Shown piece by piece: positions 1 to 6,525 of a stretch of DNA of 10,790 nucleotides. The position numbers were made by a program, and so were the translations under genes. Numbering within the stretch: the stretch's first letter is position 1; each line of letters starts with the position of its first letter. Source of the stretch: DATHWB01 sp040902855 (lineage in GTDB: Bacteria > Actinomycetota > Acidimicrobiia > Spongiisociales > ZC4RG35); NCBI GenBank assembly GCA_040902855.1, contig JBBDWN010000184.1, positions 1-10,790 of the forward strand, given 5' to 3'. A model generated the notes under the pieces. It searched no databases, was not told where the DNA came from, and saw nothing but the letters and a program-made list of their open reading frames with translations.

Positions 1-1
1 G

Positions 2-2482
2 CTAAGAAACGGGAAGGCGGAGGGTGAAGGTGCTCCAGGTGCCGTCATGGCTGTAAGCGACGTCACCGCCCATCAGGCGGGCCAGACGGCGGGATACGGC
101 AAGACCGAGGCCTACCGAACCGGCCAGGCCAGCCCGGTCGTGGGCGCGGCGGTAGGGGGCGAAGATCTCCTCGCGGAACTGTTCTGAGATGCCCTGTCCG
201 TCGTCCAACACCTCGATGAGCACTGCGCCGTCGACCTGGCGGGCCGTCACCCGTATGGAGTCACCTCCGTAGCGCACCGCGTTCCCCATCAGGTTCCTGA
301 GGATCTGGCGGAGACGGAGCGGATCGGCCAGCGCCACTGCATCGCCGTCGACTTCGAGAGTGACCGACTTGTGCGCCCATCGCACGCGCTCGGAGGTCTC
401 CCGAACGACCGGGTCGAGCGGGACCGGCTTCACCGCGATGGTCAGCTGATCGATGTCGGAGCGGGCTGCCACCAACAAGTCCTCGACGATGTCGCTCACG
501 TCCGCGGACTCCGAGGCGATGGCGGCGATCATCTCGGCGTGTTCCGCGGCGCCCAGGTTGGCGTGTTGATCGTGGAGAATCTCGGCGAAACCGCGGACTG
601 CTGTCAACGGTGTACGCAACTCGTGGCTGACCGAGGCGATGAACTCGTCCTTGGATCGGATCACCTCCTCCTGCTGAGCCTCCAGCAGCTTCTGGGCAGT
701 GATGTCCCGGGCGACCGTCGACAGATACGACACCTGCCCACTCTCGTCGAAGTGGGCGAGGACAACCTGGGAGGTCGGGATGAGCCTGCCGTCCATCGCG
801 CGAATGATCGTTTCGCCGCGCCATGTGCCTTCTGCCAGCACCGTCGGAACCACCTCGCGGACGATGTGGTCGGCCACTTCGGGCGGGTGAAGATCTTCGA
901 CTCTGAGCGAAGTCACGTCGCGTTCCGGATCGAGCCCGAGCATCGTGCGCCCTGCTGAGTTGATGTAACGGATCTTGCCGTCGATATCCGAAAAGGCGGC
1001 CAGGTCGGTGCTGTGCTCGAGCACTCCGGCAAGCTGATCGCGTTCGCCCGCCGCCAGCTTTGCGGCGATCGCGTGACCCAACTGGGAGATCGCGGCTCCG
1101 GTGGTGGCACGGGCCGCGCCGGGATCGACGCCCGGGACGCCAACGAACAGCAGCACTCCGACCACCTCGTCGCTCACCATCACCGGGACGGCCATCGCCG
1201 TGTCGAGCCCGAGGGCGATAGCAGCATCCCGAGCGAGGAACCGGGCGTCTTCGGCGATCGAATGGATGTCGATCGGCTTTCGGGATTCGGCAGCGGCACC
1301 CACCAGTCCCTCCCCGGTGCCGAGCCGCGAGACCGTGTCGTTCCACGCATCCAGACCGGGATAGGCGGCCCACAGGTGGACTCGTTCCATGCCCCCGCCG
1401 CGCGGCACCCACAAGACACCGATCGACCATCCGCCTGCGTTGCACAGCCCCGCCAGGACGGATCGCATCGCCTCTTCCGGGGTGATCGCTCCGGCCACCG
1501 CCAGCGACAGGTCGAGCAGCAGGTCGCGTTCGGCCTCGGCCACCTTGCGGCGGGTGATGTCCTGGATTTGGCCGATCGCGAAGACAGGTGCGCCATTGTC
1601 GTCGAGCACCACCGACAGGCTGAAGTGAGCCCACCGCACGCGTCCATCGGCGTGGATGTAGCGACGCTCCTGTTCGAAGCGGTCGAGTTCCCCGGCCACC
1701 ACTCTCGTGGCCTCTTCGTGCGAGGCGGCCAGGTCGACCGGGTGAACCACGTCGATTATCGACATCACCAGCAGTTCCTCCTCGCTGTAACCGAGGAACT
1801 CGCAGAAGGCCGAGTTGACGGCAAGGAAGTCGCTCGGTCCGACGCCCGTCAATTCCATACCGACGGGGGCGGTGCGGAACACTTTTTCGAGCCGGTCCCG
1901 GGCGGCGTCCAGGTCACTGCGAATTCCTTCGCGCCTCCGGGTCTCCTCCGAGGTGGCGTGGATCATCGACAGGATGAGCGGACCGAAGATCAGCAAGAAC
2001 GAGCAGGCCATCAAGAGTGTGCGAAACGCAGTCCACTCGAAGCCCTGCGGTGGTTCGAAGCTGACGTACGTCGCGGCGCTCAGCGTTGCGATTGCAGTGA
2101 GAGCGAGGCCGATCGCGACGCGCCCCGCCGTGAGCAGCATGGGAGCTGCAACGAGATACACAACCGGGGTGATGATCACCAGCGCGGGAGGTCGGATGAT
2201 GGCGATTGCGATCGATACGACGATGATGTCGGTGAGCAGGGTCATCCACACCGGTCGGTTTCGACGGAGATGCAGGGCGGCGTGAAAGACCGCGTAGGCG
2301 GCGAGGCCGGCGGCCACCCAGCCCGCAGTCCAGTCCCAGGCGAGGGCGAAACCCACAAAGACGACGGTGGCGACTGACGCGGCGTTGAGCCGCACACGAT
2401 GGATGGTTGACACCTCGAGCGGGAGGGGGGTGACAACCGCGCCGAAGATCTCACCTGGGGGTGGCCGTCCATGTTCGATCAT
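2..2482 (-). CDS. Membrane-anchored PAS-GAF-PAS sensor histidine kinase
   Basis: A sensor kinase that would autophosphorylate on His and pass phosphate to an unlinked response regulator; none is encoded here. From the ATG at 2482 (826 residues): about five or six hydrophobic helices at residues 25-165, a first PAS domain at about 190-310 ending in the usual QDITRR, a GAF domain at about 325-475, a second PAS at about 490-605 (ARDIT), HisKA with SHELRTPLT (His620), then HATPase_c with N box NLMGNAVRYG, G1 DDGQGIS and G2 GLGLAVSRR. There is no receiver domain. The C-terminus is complete (TAG at 2-4). The start is uncertain because a 100-N gap lies just upstream: ATG 2482 has no Shine-Dalgarno but a TACATT lies 4 nt before it, so a leaderless start is possible. 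If the gap is closed by its 13-bp overlap, an in-frame ATG at 2664 appears. The signal sensed is unknown. Confidence 0.9.
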   Translation of the reverse strand: MIEHGRPPPGEIFGAVVTPLPLEVSTIHRVRLNAASVATVVFVGFALAWDWTAGWVAAGLAAYAVFHAALHLRRNRPVWMTLLTDIIVVSIAIAIIRPPALVIITPVVYLVAAPMLLTAGRVAIGLALTAIATLSAATYVSFEPPQGFEWTAFRTLLMACSFLLIFGPLILSMIHATSEETRRREGIRSDLDAARDRLEKVFRTAPVGMELTGVGPSDFLAVNSAFCEFLGYSEEELLVMSIIDVVHPVDLAASHEEATRVVAGELDRFEQERRYIHADGRVRWAHFSLSVVLDDNGAPVFAIGQIQDITRRKVAEAERDLLLDLSLAVAGAITPEEAMRSVLAGLCNAGGWSIGVLWVPRGGGMERVHLWAAYPGLDAWNDTVSRLGTGEGLVGAAAESRKPIDIHSIAEDARFLARDAAIALGLDTAMAVPVMVSDEVVGVLLFVGVPGVDPGAARATTGAAISQLGHAIAAKLAAGERDQLAGVLEHSTDLAAFSDIDGKIRYINSAGRTMLGLDPERDVTSLRVEDLHPPEVADHIVREVVPTVLAEGTWRGETIIRAMDGRLIPTSQVVLAHFDESGQVSYLSTVARDITAQKLLEAQQEEVIRSKDEFIASVSHELRTPLTAVRGFAEILHDQHANLGAAEHAEMIAAIASESADVSDIVEDLLVAARSDIDQLTIAVKPVPLDPVVRETSERVRWAHKSVTLEVDGDAVALADPLRLRQILRNLMGNAVRYGGDSIRVTARQVDGAVLIEVLDDGQGISEQFREEIFAPYRRAHDRAGLAGSVGLGLAVSRRLARLMGGDVAYSHDGTWSTFTLRLPVS

Positions 2483-2528
2483 TGGGAATGTATCGACGGG
2501 CGTGGGTACCTGCCTTGAGCGTTCCGTC

Positions 2529-2628
2529 NNNNNNNNNNNNNNNNNNNNNNNNNNNNNNNNNNNNNNNNNNNNNNNNNNNNNNNNNNNNNNNNNNNNNNNN
2601 NNNNNNNNNNNNNNNNNNNNNNNNNNNN
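2529..2628. other. Assembly gap (100 N) with identical 13-bp flanks
   Basis: Exactly 100 N, the conventional placeholder for a scaffold gap of unknown size. The 13 bases before it (2516-2528) and the 13 after it (2629-2641) are both TGAGCGTTCCGTC and abut the Ns directly. This is what two contigs with an unmerged terminal overlap look like, so the true gap may have zero length. Coordinates and reading frames across it cannot be trusted. Confidence 0.97.
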
Positions 2629-2681
2629 TGAGCGTTCCGTCCTGACATGTAGGTCCTCGGTCATGCATATCGTGACCGGAC

Positions 2682-3083
2682 ATGCTCGCCCGGAAAACTT
2701 GGTACGTATTCGCCGCGGCACTAGTGGCCCTCGGAATCTGGCTTGCCTTCCAGCAGCAATCGATCGTCTACTCGGAGACCGAGAGAGACGGGGTGCTCTA
2801 TGTGTCGAGCGTCGACTGCGGAGTGGGCTTCGCCATGGTCTTCGCAGGACAGTTCGACCCCGACGTCCCTGGCCCGTCGACCCAAGCCGACTGCCTCCGG
2901 TACGGCCGGACGAGGGTCGCCGAGGTGCTCGGCCTCTTCGCTCTCGCCGGTGCGACCGTCTACCTCGGCGCCAACTACGGCAAGGAGCCGCCGCGACCGA
3001 TCCGAACCGAACTGCCCGATCTGCCGAAGGGCGTCGCGAGTGTCGAAGGTCGCCGCGGTCGGTCCACGCCGATAGACGGCTAG
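2682..3083 (+). CDS. Small two-helix membrane protein, unknown function
   Basis: I do not recognise the family. The 133-residue product has a first hydrophobic helix at residues 7-23, an outside loop of about 55 residues with two cysteines (C46 and C71, a likely disulfide), a second helix at about 80-98, and a proline- and arginine-rich cytoplasmic tail. The layout, with a VDCG motif and a later Cys before an Arg-rich stretch, resembles many small uncharacterised actinobacterial membrane proteins. It is divergent from the histidine kinase. There is no clear ribosome binding site before ATG 2682. Its TAG stop overlaps the TAG of the convergent transporter gene by 4 nt. G/C-ending codons and the hydrophobicity pattern support real coding. 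Confidence 0.65.
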   Translation: MLARKTWYVFAAALVALGIWLAFQQQSIVYSETERDGVLYVSSVDCGVGFAMVFAGQFDPDVPGPSTQADCLRYGRTRVAEVLGLFALAGATVYLGANYGKEPPRPIRTELPDLPKGVASVEGRRGRSTPIDG

Positions 3084-4405
3084 ATCTGGACGACCCTCTT
3101 TTCGCTCGGCTGCACTCGCCGCCTCGAACCCTCGCCGAAGGTGTCCCGCCACACGGTGGTCGGCAACAACGCCAAACCGGCCAGCAAGATGAGGAGAGCG
3201 CACCAACGCGCCATCGCGACGAACTCCCCGGTGGTCTCGGCGACGATCGTGCCAAGCAGCGCCCCCAGTGGAAGGGTCGTCCACCCGATCGCCCGGGCGG
3301 CAGCGATGACGCGGCCGCGCAGGATGGCGGGGGTGTATGCCTGGCGGATGGTGGCTATCGGCACATTGATCAGCATCAACATCAGAAACGCGATGAAGAG
3401 ATACAGCAAGCCGAGTAATGAGAAGGGCGTGTTGACGAAGAGAATGAAGGCGAACGGAAAGCCGATCATGCCGAGCACGGTGGTTCGCCCCAGACCGAGG
3501 ACGTGGGTGACCCGCGGGGCGGCCACCGACCCGACGATGGCACCGAGACCGAACGTCGAATACAGCAGGCCCAGTTGCCAGTCCTCCGTGGCACCCACTA
3601 GCTCTCTCTCCGCGGCGATCAGCACGAATGTCGCCTCGATGAACCCCACGACCAGATTGGCGGTGGCGATGGCGATCGTCGTAGCCCGCAGCCGGACTTC
3701 GTTCCAGACGTAGCGCAAACCGGTCATCAGATCGGAGCGGAACGTGTTGGTCGCCGGCAGTCGGTCGGTGTCGATACGGCCGATCATGAGGAGACTGATC
3801 GCCGAAACGACGAATGTCAGGGCGTCGATCAGGAAGACGAGAGTGAAACTCGACGTCGCGGCGACGAGAAGGCCGGCGAGGGCCGGTCCAGCGATGTTGC
3901 CGAGGTTGATGGTCGCCGAGATCCGCCCGTTCGCCCGTGCGAGGAACTTCCGTTCGACCAGGTCGGGAATGATCGTCATCAGCGCCGTCTCGAACAGGTT
4001 CGTCAGTCCGCCGACCATGAACGCAACAGCGAAGACGACCAGCACTTGGCCGGTTCGTTCACCGACTATGTCCCCGGTGGCGACGGCGGCGAGCGCCAGA
4101 AAGAGAAGGGCGCGAATCGCGTCCGAGGCGATCATCAGCCATCGGACCCGCAGCCGGTCGATGAAAACGCCCCCCACCAACCCGATGAGCAGCACCGGCG
4201 CGTTCTCAAGGGCGTAAGCGATGCCCAACTGGAGGCTTGAGCCCTGCAGGGAGGCGATGAACAGCGGAATCGAGATATACGCCATGCGATCGCCGAGTTG
4301 GGAGACCATCTGGCCGATCCACAGAATCGTGAAGCGACGACCCATCACGGTCTTGTCCGCCACATGGCGGCCCCGCAGCCCGATCTGAAGGTCCTCCACG
4401 CTCAC
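3080..4405 (-). CDS. MFS transporter, MFS_3 / DHA3 drug-exporter type
   Basis: An integral membrane carrier of about 441 residues with some twelve hydrophobic segments, probably a proton-coupled exporter of a small molecule. The first helix follows FTILWIGQMVSQLGD, a typical opening of this group (macrolide- and siderophore-exporter relatives). The loop between helices 2 and 3 carries the MFS motif A, here GVFIDRLRVRW. The substrate cannot be read from the sequence. The longest start is GTG at 4405 without a Shine-Dalgarno; ATG at 4345, just ahead of RRFTILW and preceded by GGACAAG, is an equally good choice and would remove 20 residues. It converges with the small membrane protein to its left (shared CTAG, 3080-3083) and diverges from the holin-like gene to its right across 105 bp. 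Confidence 0.9.
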   Translation of the reverse strand: MSVEDLQIGLRGRHVADKTVMGRRFTILWIGQMVSQLGDRMAYISIPLFIASLQGSSLQLGIAYALENAPVLLIGLVGGVFIDRLRVRWLMIASDAIRALLFLALAAVATGDIVGERTGQVLVVFAVAFMVGGLTNLFETALMTIIPDLVERKFLARANGRISATINLGNIAGPALAGLLVAATSSFTLVFLIDALTFVVSAISLLMIGRIDTDRLPATNTFRSDLMTGLRYVWNEVRLRATTIAIATANLVVGFIEATFVLIAAERELVGATEDWQLGLLYSTFGLGAIVGSVAAPRVTHVLGLGRTTVLGMIGFPFAFILFVNTPFSLLGLLYLFIAFLMLMLINVPIATIRQAYTPAILRGRVIAAARAIGWTTLPLGALLGTIVAETTGEFVAMARWCALLILLAGLALLPTTVWRDTFGEGSRRRVQPSEKRVVQI

Positions 4406-4496
4406 AGCGAGGCAGGATAGGGGCAGGACACCAGGTCCCGTGCCATTCGTTTTCCCGATATCGGCACTCGTCAGACAGGTTGATCGGGAGGGGCGC

Positions 4497-4502
4497 TACC
4501 CT
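4497..4502 (+). promoter_or_regulatory. Possible -10 element for a leaderless transcript
   Basis: TACCCT matches the actinobacterial TANNNT -10 pattern and ends 8 nt before ATG 4511. There is no Shine-Dalgarno between them, so the mRNA could begin at or next to the start codon. No good -35 box is visible at 16-18 nt spacing. Confidence 0.3.
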
Positions 4503-4510
4503 CTCGGTCC

Positions 4511-4807
4511 ATGGCCGATCCCAAAGAACTGCCACAACTCGTCACCGAACTCGTCAACATGTCGAAGGCGTACCTGCGCCAGGAGACGATCGAGCCGGCA
4601 AAGGAGCTCGGGAGGTTCGCCGGGATCGGACTCGCCGCCGGGGCCGTATTCGCCATCGCAGCGCTCTTCGGGGGCCTCGCCACCTATGCCCTCTACCGCC
4701 AGGTCCTTCCGGACGGCGAATGGTGGCTGGTACTCGCCCGGGGCCTCACGATGTTCACGACCGCGGCTGTGGCCGGACTCATCGGATGGAGGATCAGCAA
4801 AGCATGA
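4511..4807 (+). CDS. Holin-X-like (phage holin superfamily III) small membrane protein
   Basis: A 98-residue protein with a soluble amphipathic N-terminal part (residues 1-35, including YLRQETIEPAKELGRF) and two transmembrane helices at about 36-62 and 72-93. The YLRQET-x-P-x-K-x-LGR segment is characteristic of the actinobacterial Holin-X / Phage_holin_3_6 group. Despite the name, these are usually chromosomal housekeeping-type membrane proteins; nothing else phage-like is present and lysis function should not be assumed. The stop overlaps the start of the next gene (ATGA at 4804-4807), so the two are translationally coupled. Confidence 0.85.
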   Translation: MADPKELPQLVTELVNMSKAYLRQETIEPAKELGRFAGIGLAAGAVFAIAALFGGLATYALYRQVLPDGEWWLVLARGLTMFTTAAVAGLIGWRISKA

Positions 4808-5004
4808 GCATCACACCAGCCGATATCGAGGCGAAAGCCGCCGAGATCACGCAGTTGGTCGACGAAACCAAACAGTCTGCTCAGAACACGGCCGTGGCTG
4901 GTGGGGTGGCGGTGCTTGTCGTCGTCGGGCTCGCGTTCCTGCTCGGGCGCCGCAAGGGCGCCGACAAGGGCAAGACCGTCGTTGAGGTCTACAAGATCAA
5001 GTAG
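4804..5004 (+). CDS. Small single-helix membrane protein with GRRKG-type basic tail
   Basis: A 66-residue protein, starting at the ATG inside the ATGA overlap with the holin-like gene. Residues 1-28 are acidic and helical, then one transmembrane helix (about 29-47), then a lysine- and arginine-rich stretch (GRRKGADKGK) and a short beta-like end, TVVEVYKIK. A small protein with this build commonly follows holin-X genes in Actinobacteria, which suggests the two work together at the membrane, but no function is known to me. The end overlaps the convergent gene by 8 nt. Confidence 0.8.
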   Translation: MSITPADIEAKAAEITQLVDETKQSAQNTAVAGGVAVLVVVGLAFLLGRRKGADKGKTVVEVYKIK

Positions 5005-5254
5005 CGGGGTCGTCGACCCTGCGGACGTCCACCCTGGTCTGATCCGACCCGTTGCGGATCACGAGCGAACTGCCTTCCCGGACCACCGAACGATGAATGA
5101 GCACCTTCTTGGGGCCTGCCGACTTGCGCCACCATCCGAAGGCCGCCAGGGCCGCACCCGTGACCAACGCCCGCTGGTCGCCGGTGCGCAGACCTTGGAA
5201 CAGGCGAGCGGAGCCCAAAGAGACGAGCGAGCGAGGGTCGGGGATCAGGCCCAT
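4997..5254 (-). CDS. Small single-helix membrane protein, unknown function
   Basis: An 85-residue protein with one short hydrophobic segment at about residues 29-42 (ALVTGAALAAFGWW), followed by a basic KSAGPKK turn and a C-terminal beta-like section (VLIHRSVVREGSSLVIRNG). Codons end mostly in G or C, as in neighbouring genes. It faces the two-gene holin-like operon and overlaps its end by 8 nt, so the three small membrane proteins may form one functional group. ATG 5254 has no clear Shine-Dalgarno. It could instead be a non-coding frame, but the hydrophobic plus basic layout argues against that. Confidence 0.7.
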   Translation of the reverse strand: MGLIPDPRSLVSLGSARLFQGLRTGDQRALVTGAALAAFGWWRKSAGPKKVLIHRSVVREGSSLVIRNGSDQTRVDVRRVDDPAT

Positions 5255-5257
5255 CGG

Positions 5258-5285
5258 TTGGCGAACGTCGACACGGCACTACCGT
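5258..5285 (+). promoter_or_regulatory. Candidate sigma70 promoter for the ttuB-ttuA-trmI operon
   Basis: TTGGCG (5258-5263), a 16-nt spacer and TACCGT (5280-5285) fit a vegetative actinobacterial promoter. Transcription would start near 5292, leaving a leader of about 19 nt before ATG 5311. It lies in the 56-bp gap between the divergent genes. Confidence 0.35.
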
Positions 5286-5310
5286 ACCGCCCTCCCGAGT
5301 CACCGAGGTC

Positions 5311-5406
5311 ATGCGCAAGTCGAAATTCGTCACCGTCACCATCTGGGTCGTTGTGATCGGGATGGTCCTGAGCCTCAGCTTCGCCGTCGTCGGGTTGTTC
5401 CAGTGA
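5311..5406 (+). CDS. 31-residue single-helix membrane peptide, first gene of the thiolation operon
   Basis: A tiny ORF: a basic start (MRKSKF), then one hydrophobic helix of about 22 residues rich in Val, Ile and Leu, ending VVGLFQ. Two observations support translation. GAGG lies just before ATG 5311 (spacing is short). Its TGA overlaps the GTG start of the TtuB-like gene (GTGA, 5403-5406), and that GTG has no Shine-Dalgarno of its own, as expected if ribosomes re-initiate after finishing this peptide. In size and build it recalls tiny membrane proteins such as Prli42 or DUF4044 of Firmicutes, but I cannot claim homology. It could instead act only as a leader ORF. Confidence 0.6.
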   Translation: MRKSKFVTVTIWVVVIGMVLSLSFAVVGLFQ

Positions 5407-5597
5407 AGGTCATTCTTCGCCAACCTCGGCGTGAAGTCGAGGTCGAAGGTGTCGCGAAAGTGTCCGAACTGCTGAAGAGACTCGACGTTGTCGCCGAGTC
5501 GGTCCTTGTCATCCGAGGCGACGAGTTGCTCACCCCCGATCTGCCGCTCTCAGACGACGACGTCATCGAGCTCCGACCGGTCATTTCCGGAGGCTGA
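5403..5597 (+). CDS. ttuB: TtuB-like ubiquitin-fold sulfur carrier protein (ThiS/MoaD family)
   Basis: A 64-residue beta-grasp protein whose C-terminus would be activated as an acyl-adenylate, then a thiocarboxylate, to supply sulfur to TtuA. The chain opens with a beta hairpin (MKVILR, then EVEVEG), has the helix SELLKRLDV, the conserved strand and turn VLVIRGDELLT, and ends VISGG, exactly at the Gly-Gly needed for activation. The RGDELLT and ISGG segments resemble Thermus TtuB more than ThiS or MoaD. The GTG start overlaps the preceding stop; the TGA is followed 4 nt later by the TtuA-like gene. In Thermus this protein also forms lysine conjugates on target proteins. The E1-like activator is not in this window. 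ThiS or MoaD function is a less likely alternative. Confidence 0.88.
   Translation: MKVILRQPRREVEVEGVAKVSELLKRLDVVAESVLVIRGDELLTPDLPLSDDDVIELRPVISGG
5589..5593 (+). promoter_or_regulatory. Ribosome binding site of ttuA inside the Gly-Gly codons of ttuB
   Basis: GGAGG, 8 nt before the GTG start at 5602. The same bases are part of the GGA GGC codons for the essential terminal diglycine of the sulfur carrier. It fixes the GTG at 5602 as the ttuA start. Confidence 0.8.
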
Positions 5598-5601
5598 CAG
5601 C

Positions 5602-6525
5602 GTGAAATGTCGGGTCTGTCGTGACCGCGCAGTCATCCAGATGCGCCGGCACAACGCCAACTTCTGCAAACCGCACTTCGTCGAACACGTCCATCGTCAG
5701 GTCGAAAAGACGATCCACGAACATTCCATGTTCGAACGAGACGACCGGCTCCTCCTCGGTGTCTCCGGCGGAAAGGACAGCCTGGCACTCTGGGACGTCC
5801 TCACCAACCTCGGGTACCGGGTCGACGGGGTCTATCTCCATCTGGGCATCGGCGAATACTCCTCCGACAGCCTGGTCTTTTCCCAAGAATTCGCAGCGGA
5901 GCGCGGTCTCGACCTGCAGGTGGTCGACCTCCCGAGCACCTACGGATTCAGCGTTCCGGAGGCGGCGGACGCCGGGAGCCGGGTCGCCTGCTCGGCATGT
6001 GGGCTCTCCAAGCGCTACACCCTCAACAAGGCCGCCGACGACGGCGGGTACGACGTGCTTGTCATGGGGCACAACCTCGACGATGAAGCCGCCACGTTGT
6101 TCGGGAACGTCACCCGATGGGATCTCGACTATCTCGCCCGACAGGCCCCGGTGCTTCCTGCCAGCGAGGACGGTCTTGCGCGCAAGGTCAAGCCTTTGAT
6201 TCGTCTCGCCGAGAGGGAGACCGCCGCCTACTGCATCGTCCAAGGCATCGACTACGAGGTCGAAGAATGCCCGATGGCCCCCGGCAACACGGTCAACCGC
6301 TACAAGGAGTGGCTGAACCGCCTCGAGGAAGAATCTCCGGGGACCAAAGCCAACTTCCTCTTCGGATTCTGGGAGCGGGCGGCTCCTGTCTTCCAGTCGG
6401 CACCGCCGCCGCAACTGGCAGTCTGCGCCGACTGCGGACAACCGACCACCGGCACGACATGCGCGTTCTGTCGACTCCGCAACCAGACCCTCGTCCACAT
6501 CGGGAAGAAGGCCGATCATGTCTGA
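5602..6525 (+). CDS. ttuA: TtuA-like tRNA 2-thiouridine synthetase
   Basis: A cytoplasmic enzyme of 307 residues that adenylates a tRNA uridine and replaces its O2 with sulfur; in Thermus the target is ribothymidine 54, giving s2T. Visible in order: an N-terminal zinc site (C3, C6, C22, H25), the PP-loop ATPase motif SGGKDS (55-60), LGIGEYS (81-87), the cluster motif CSACGLSKR (C130, C133) with a third [4Fe-4S] ligand C223 (VEECP), GHNLDDEAA (156-164), and a C-terminal zinc site (C275, C278, C287, C290). Length and every motif match TtuA, and C130 and C133 fall at the Thermus numbers. The GTG start has GGAGG 8 nt upstream. It follows the TtuB-like gene and overlaps trmI by 8 nt. TtcA (s2C32) and archaeal Ncs6/NcsA are relatives; the TtuB partner and TrmI neighbour favour TtuA. 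Confidence 0.93.
   Translation: MKCRVCRDRAVIQMRRHNANFCKPHFVEHVHRQVEKTIHEHSMFERDDRLLLGVSGGKDSLALWDVLTNLGYRVDGVYLHLGIGEYSSDSLVFSQEFAAERGLDLQVVDLPSTYGFSVPEAADAGSRVACSACGLSKRYTLNKAADDGGYDVLVMGHNLDDEAATLFGNVTRWDLDYLARQAPVLPASEDGLARKVKPLIRLAERETAAYCIVQGIDYEVEECPMAPGNTVNRYKEWLNRLEEESPGTKANFLFGFWERAAPVFQSAPPPQLAVCADCGQPTTGTTCAFCRLRNQTLVHIGKKADHV

Noticed and set aside
1013..2377. Plus-strand open frame of 454 codons across the kinase gene
   Set aside because: The minus-strand kinase is complete with all domains; this product is Arg/His/Asp-rich with no fold signals.
2483..2683. Extension of the kinase to an ATG at 2683 through the Ns
   Set aside because: It depends on the Ns being exactly 100 bases; that is a placeholder, and the 13-bp flanks suggest a different true frame.
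4511..4807. Prophage remnant, because of the holin-like protein
   Set aside because: No integrase, capsid, endolysin or att site is present, and this holin-X group is widespread on actinobacterial chromosomes.
5602..6525. TtcA (s2C32) or Ncs6/NcsA identity for the thiolase
   Set aside because: N-terminal C-x2-C...C-x2-H zinc site, cysteine positions 130/133, adjacent TtuB ending ISGG and adjacent TrmI fit TtuA better, though a tree would be decisive.
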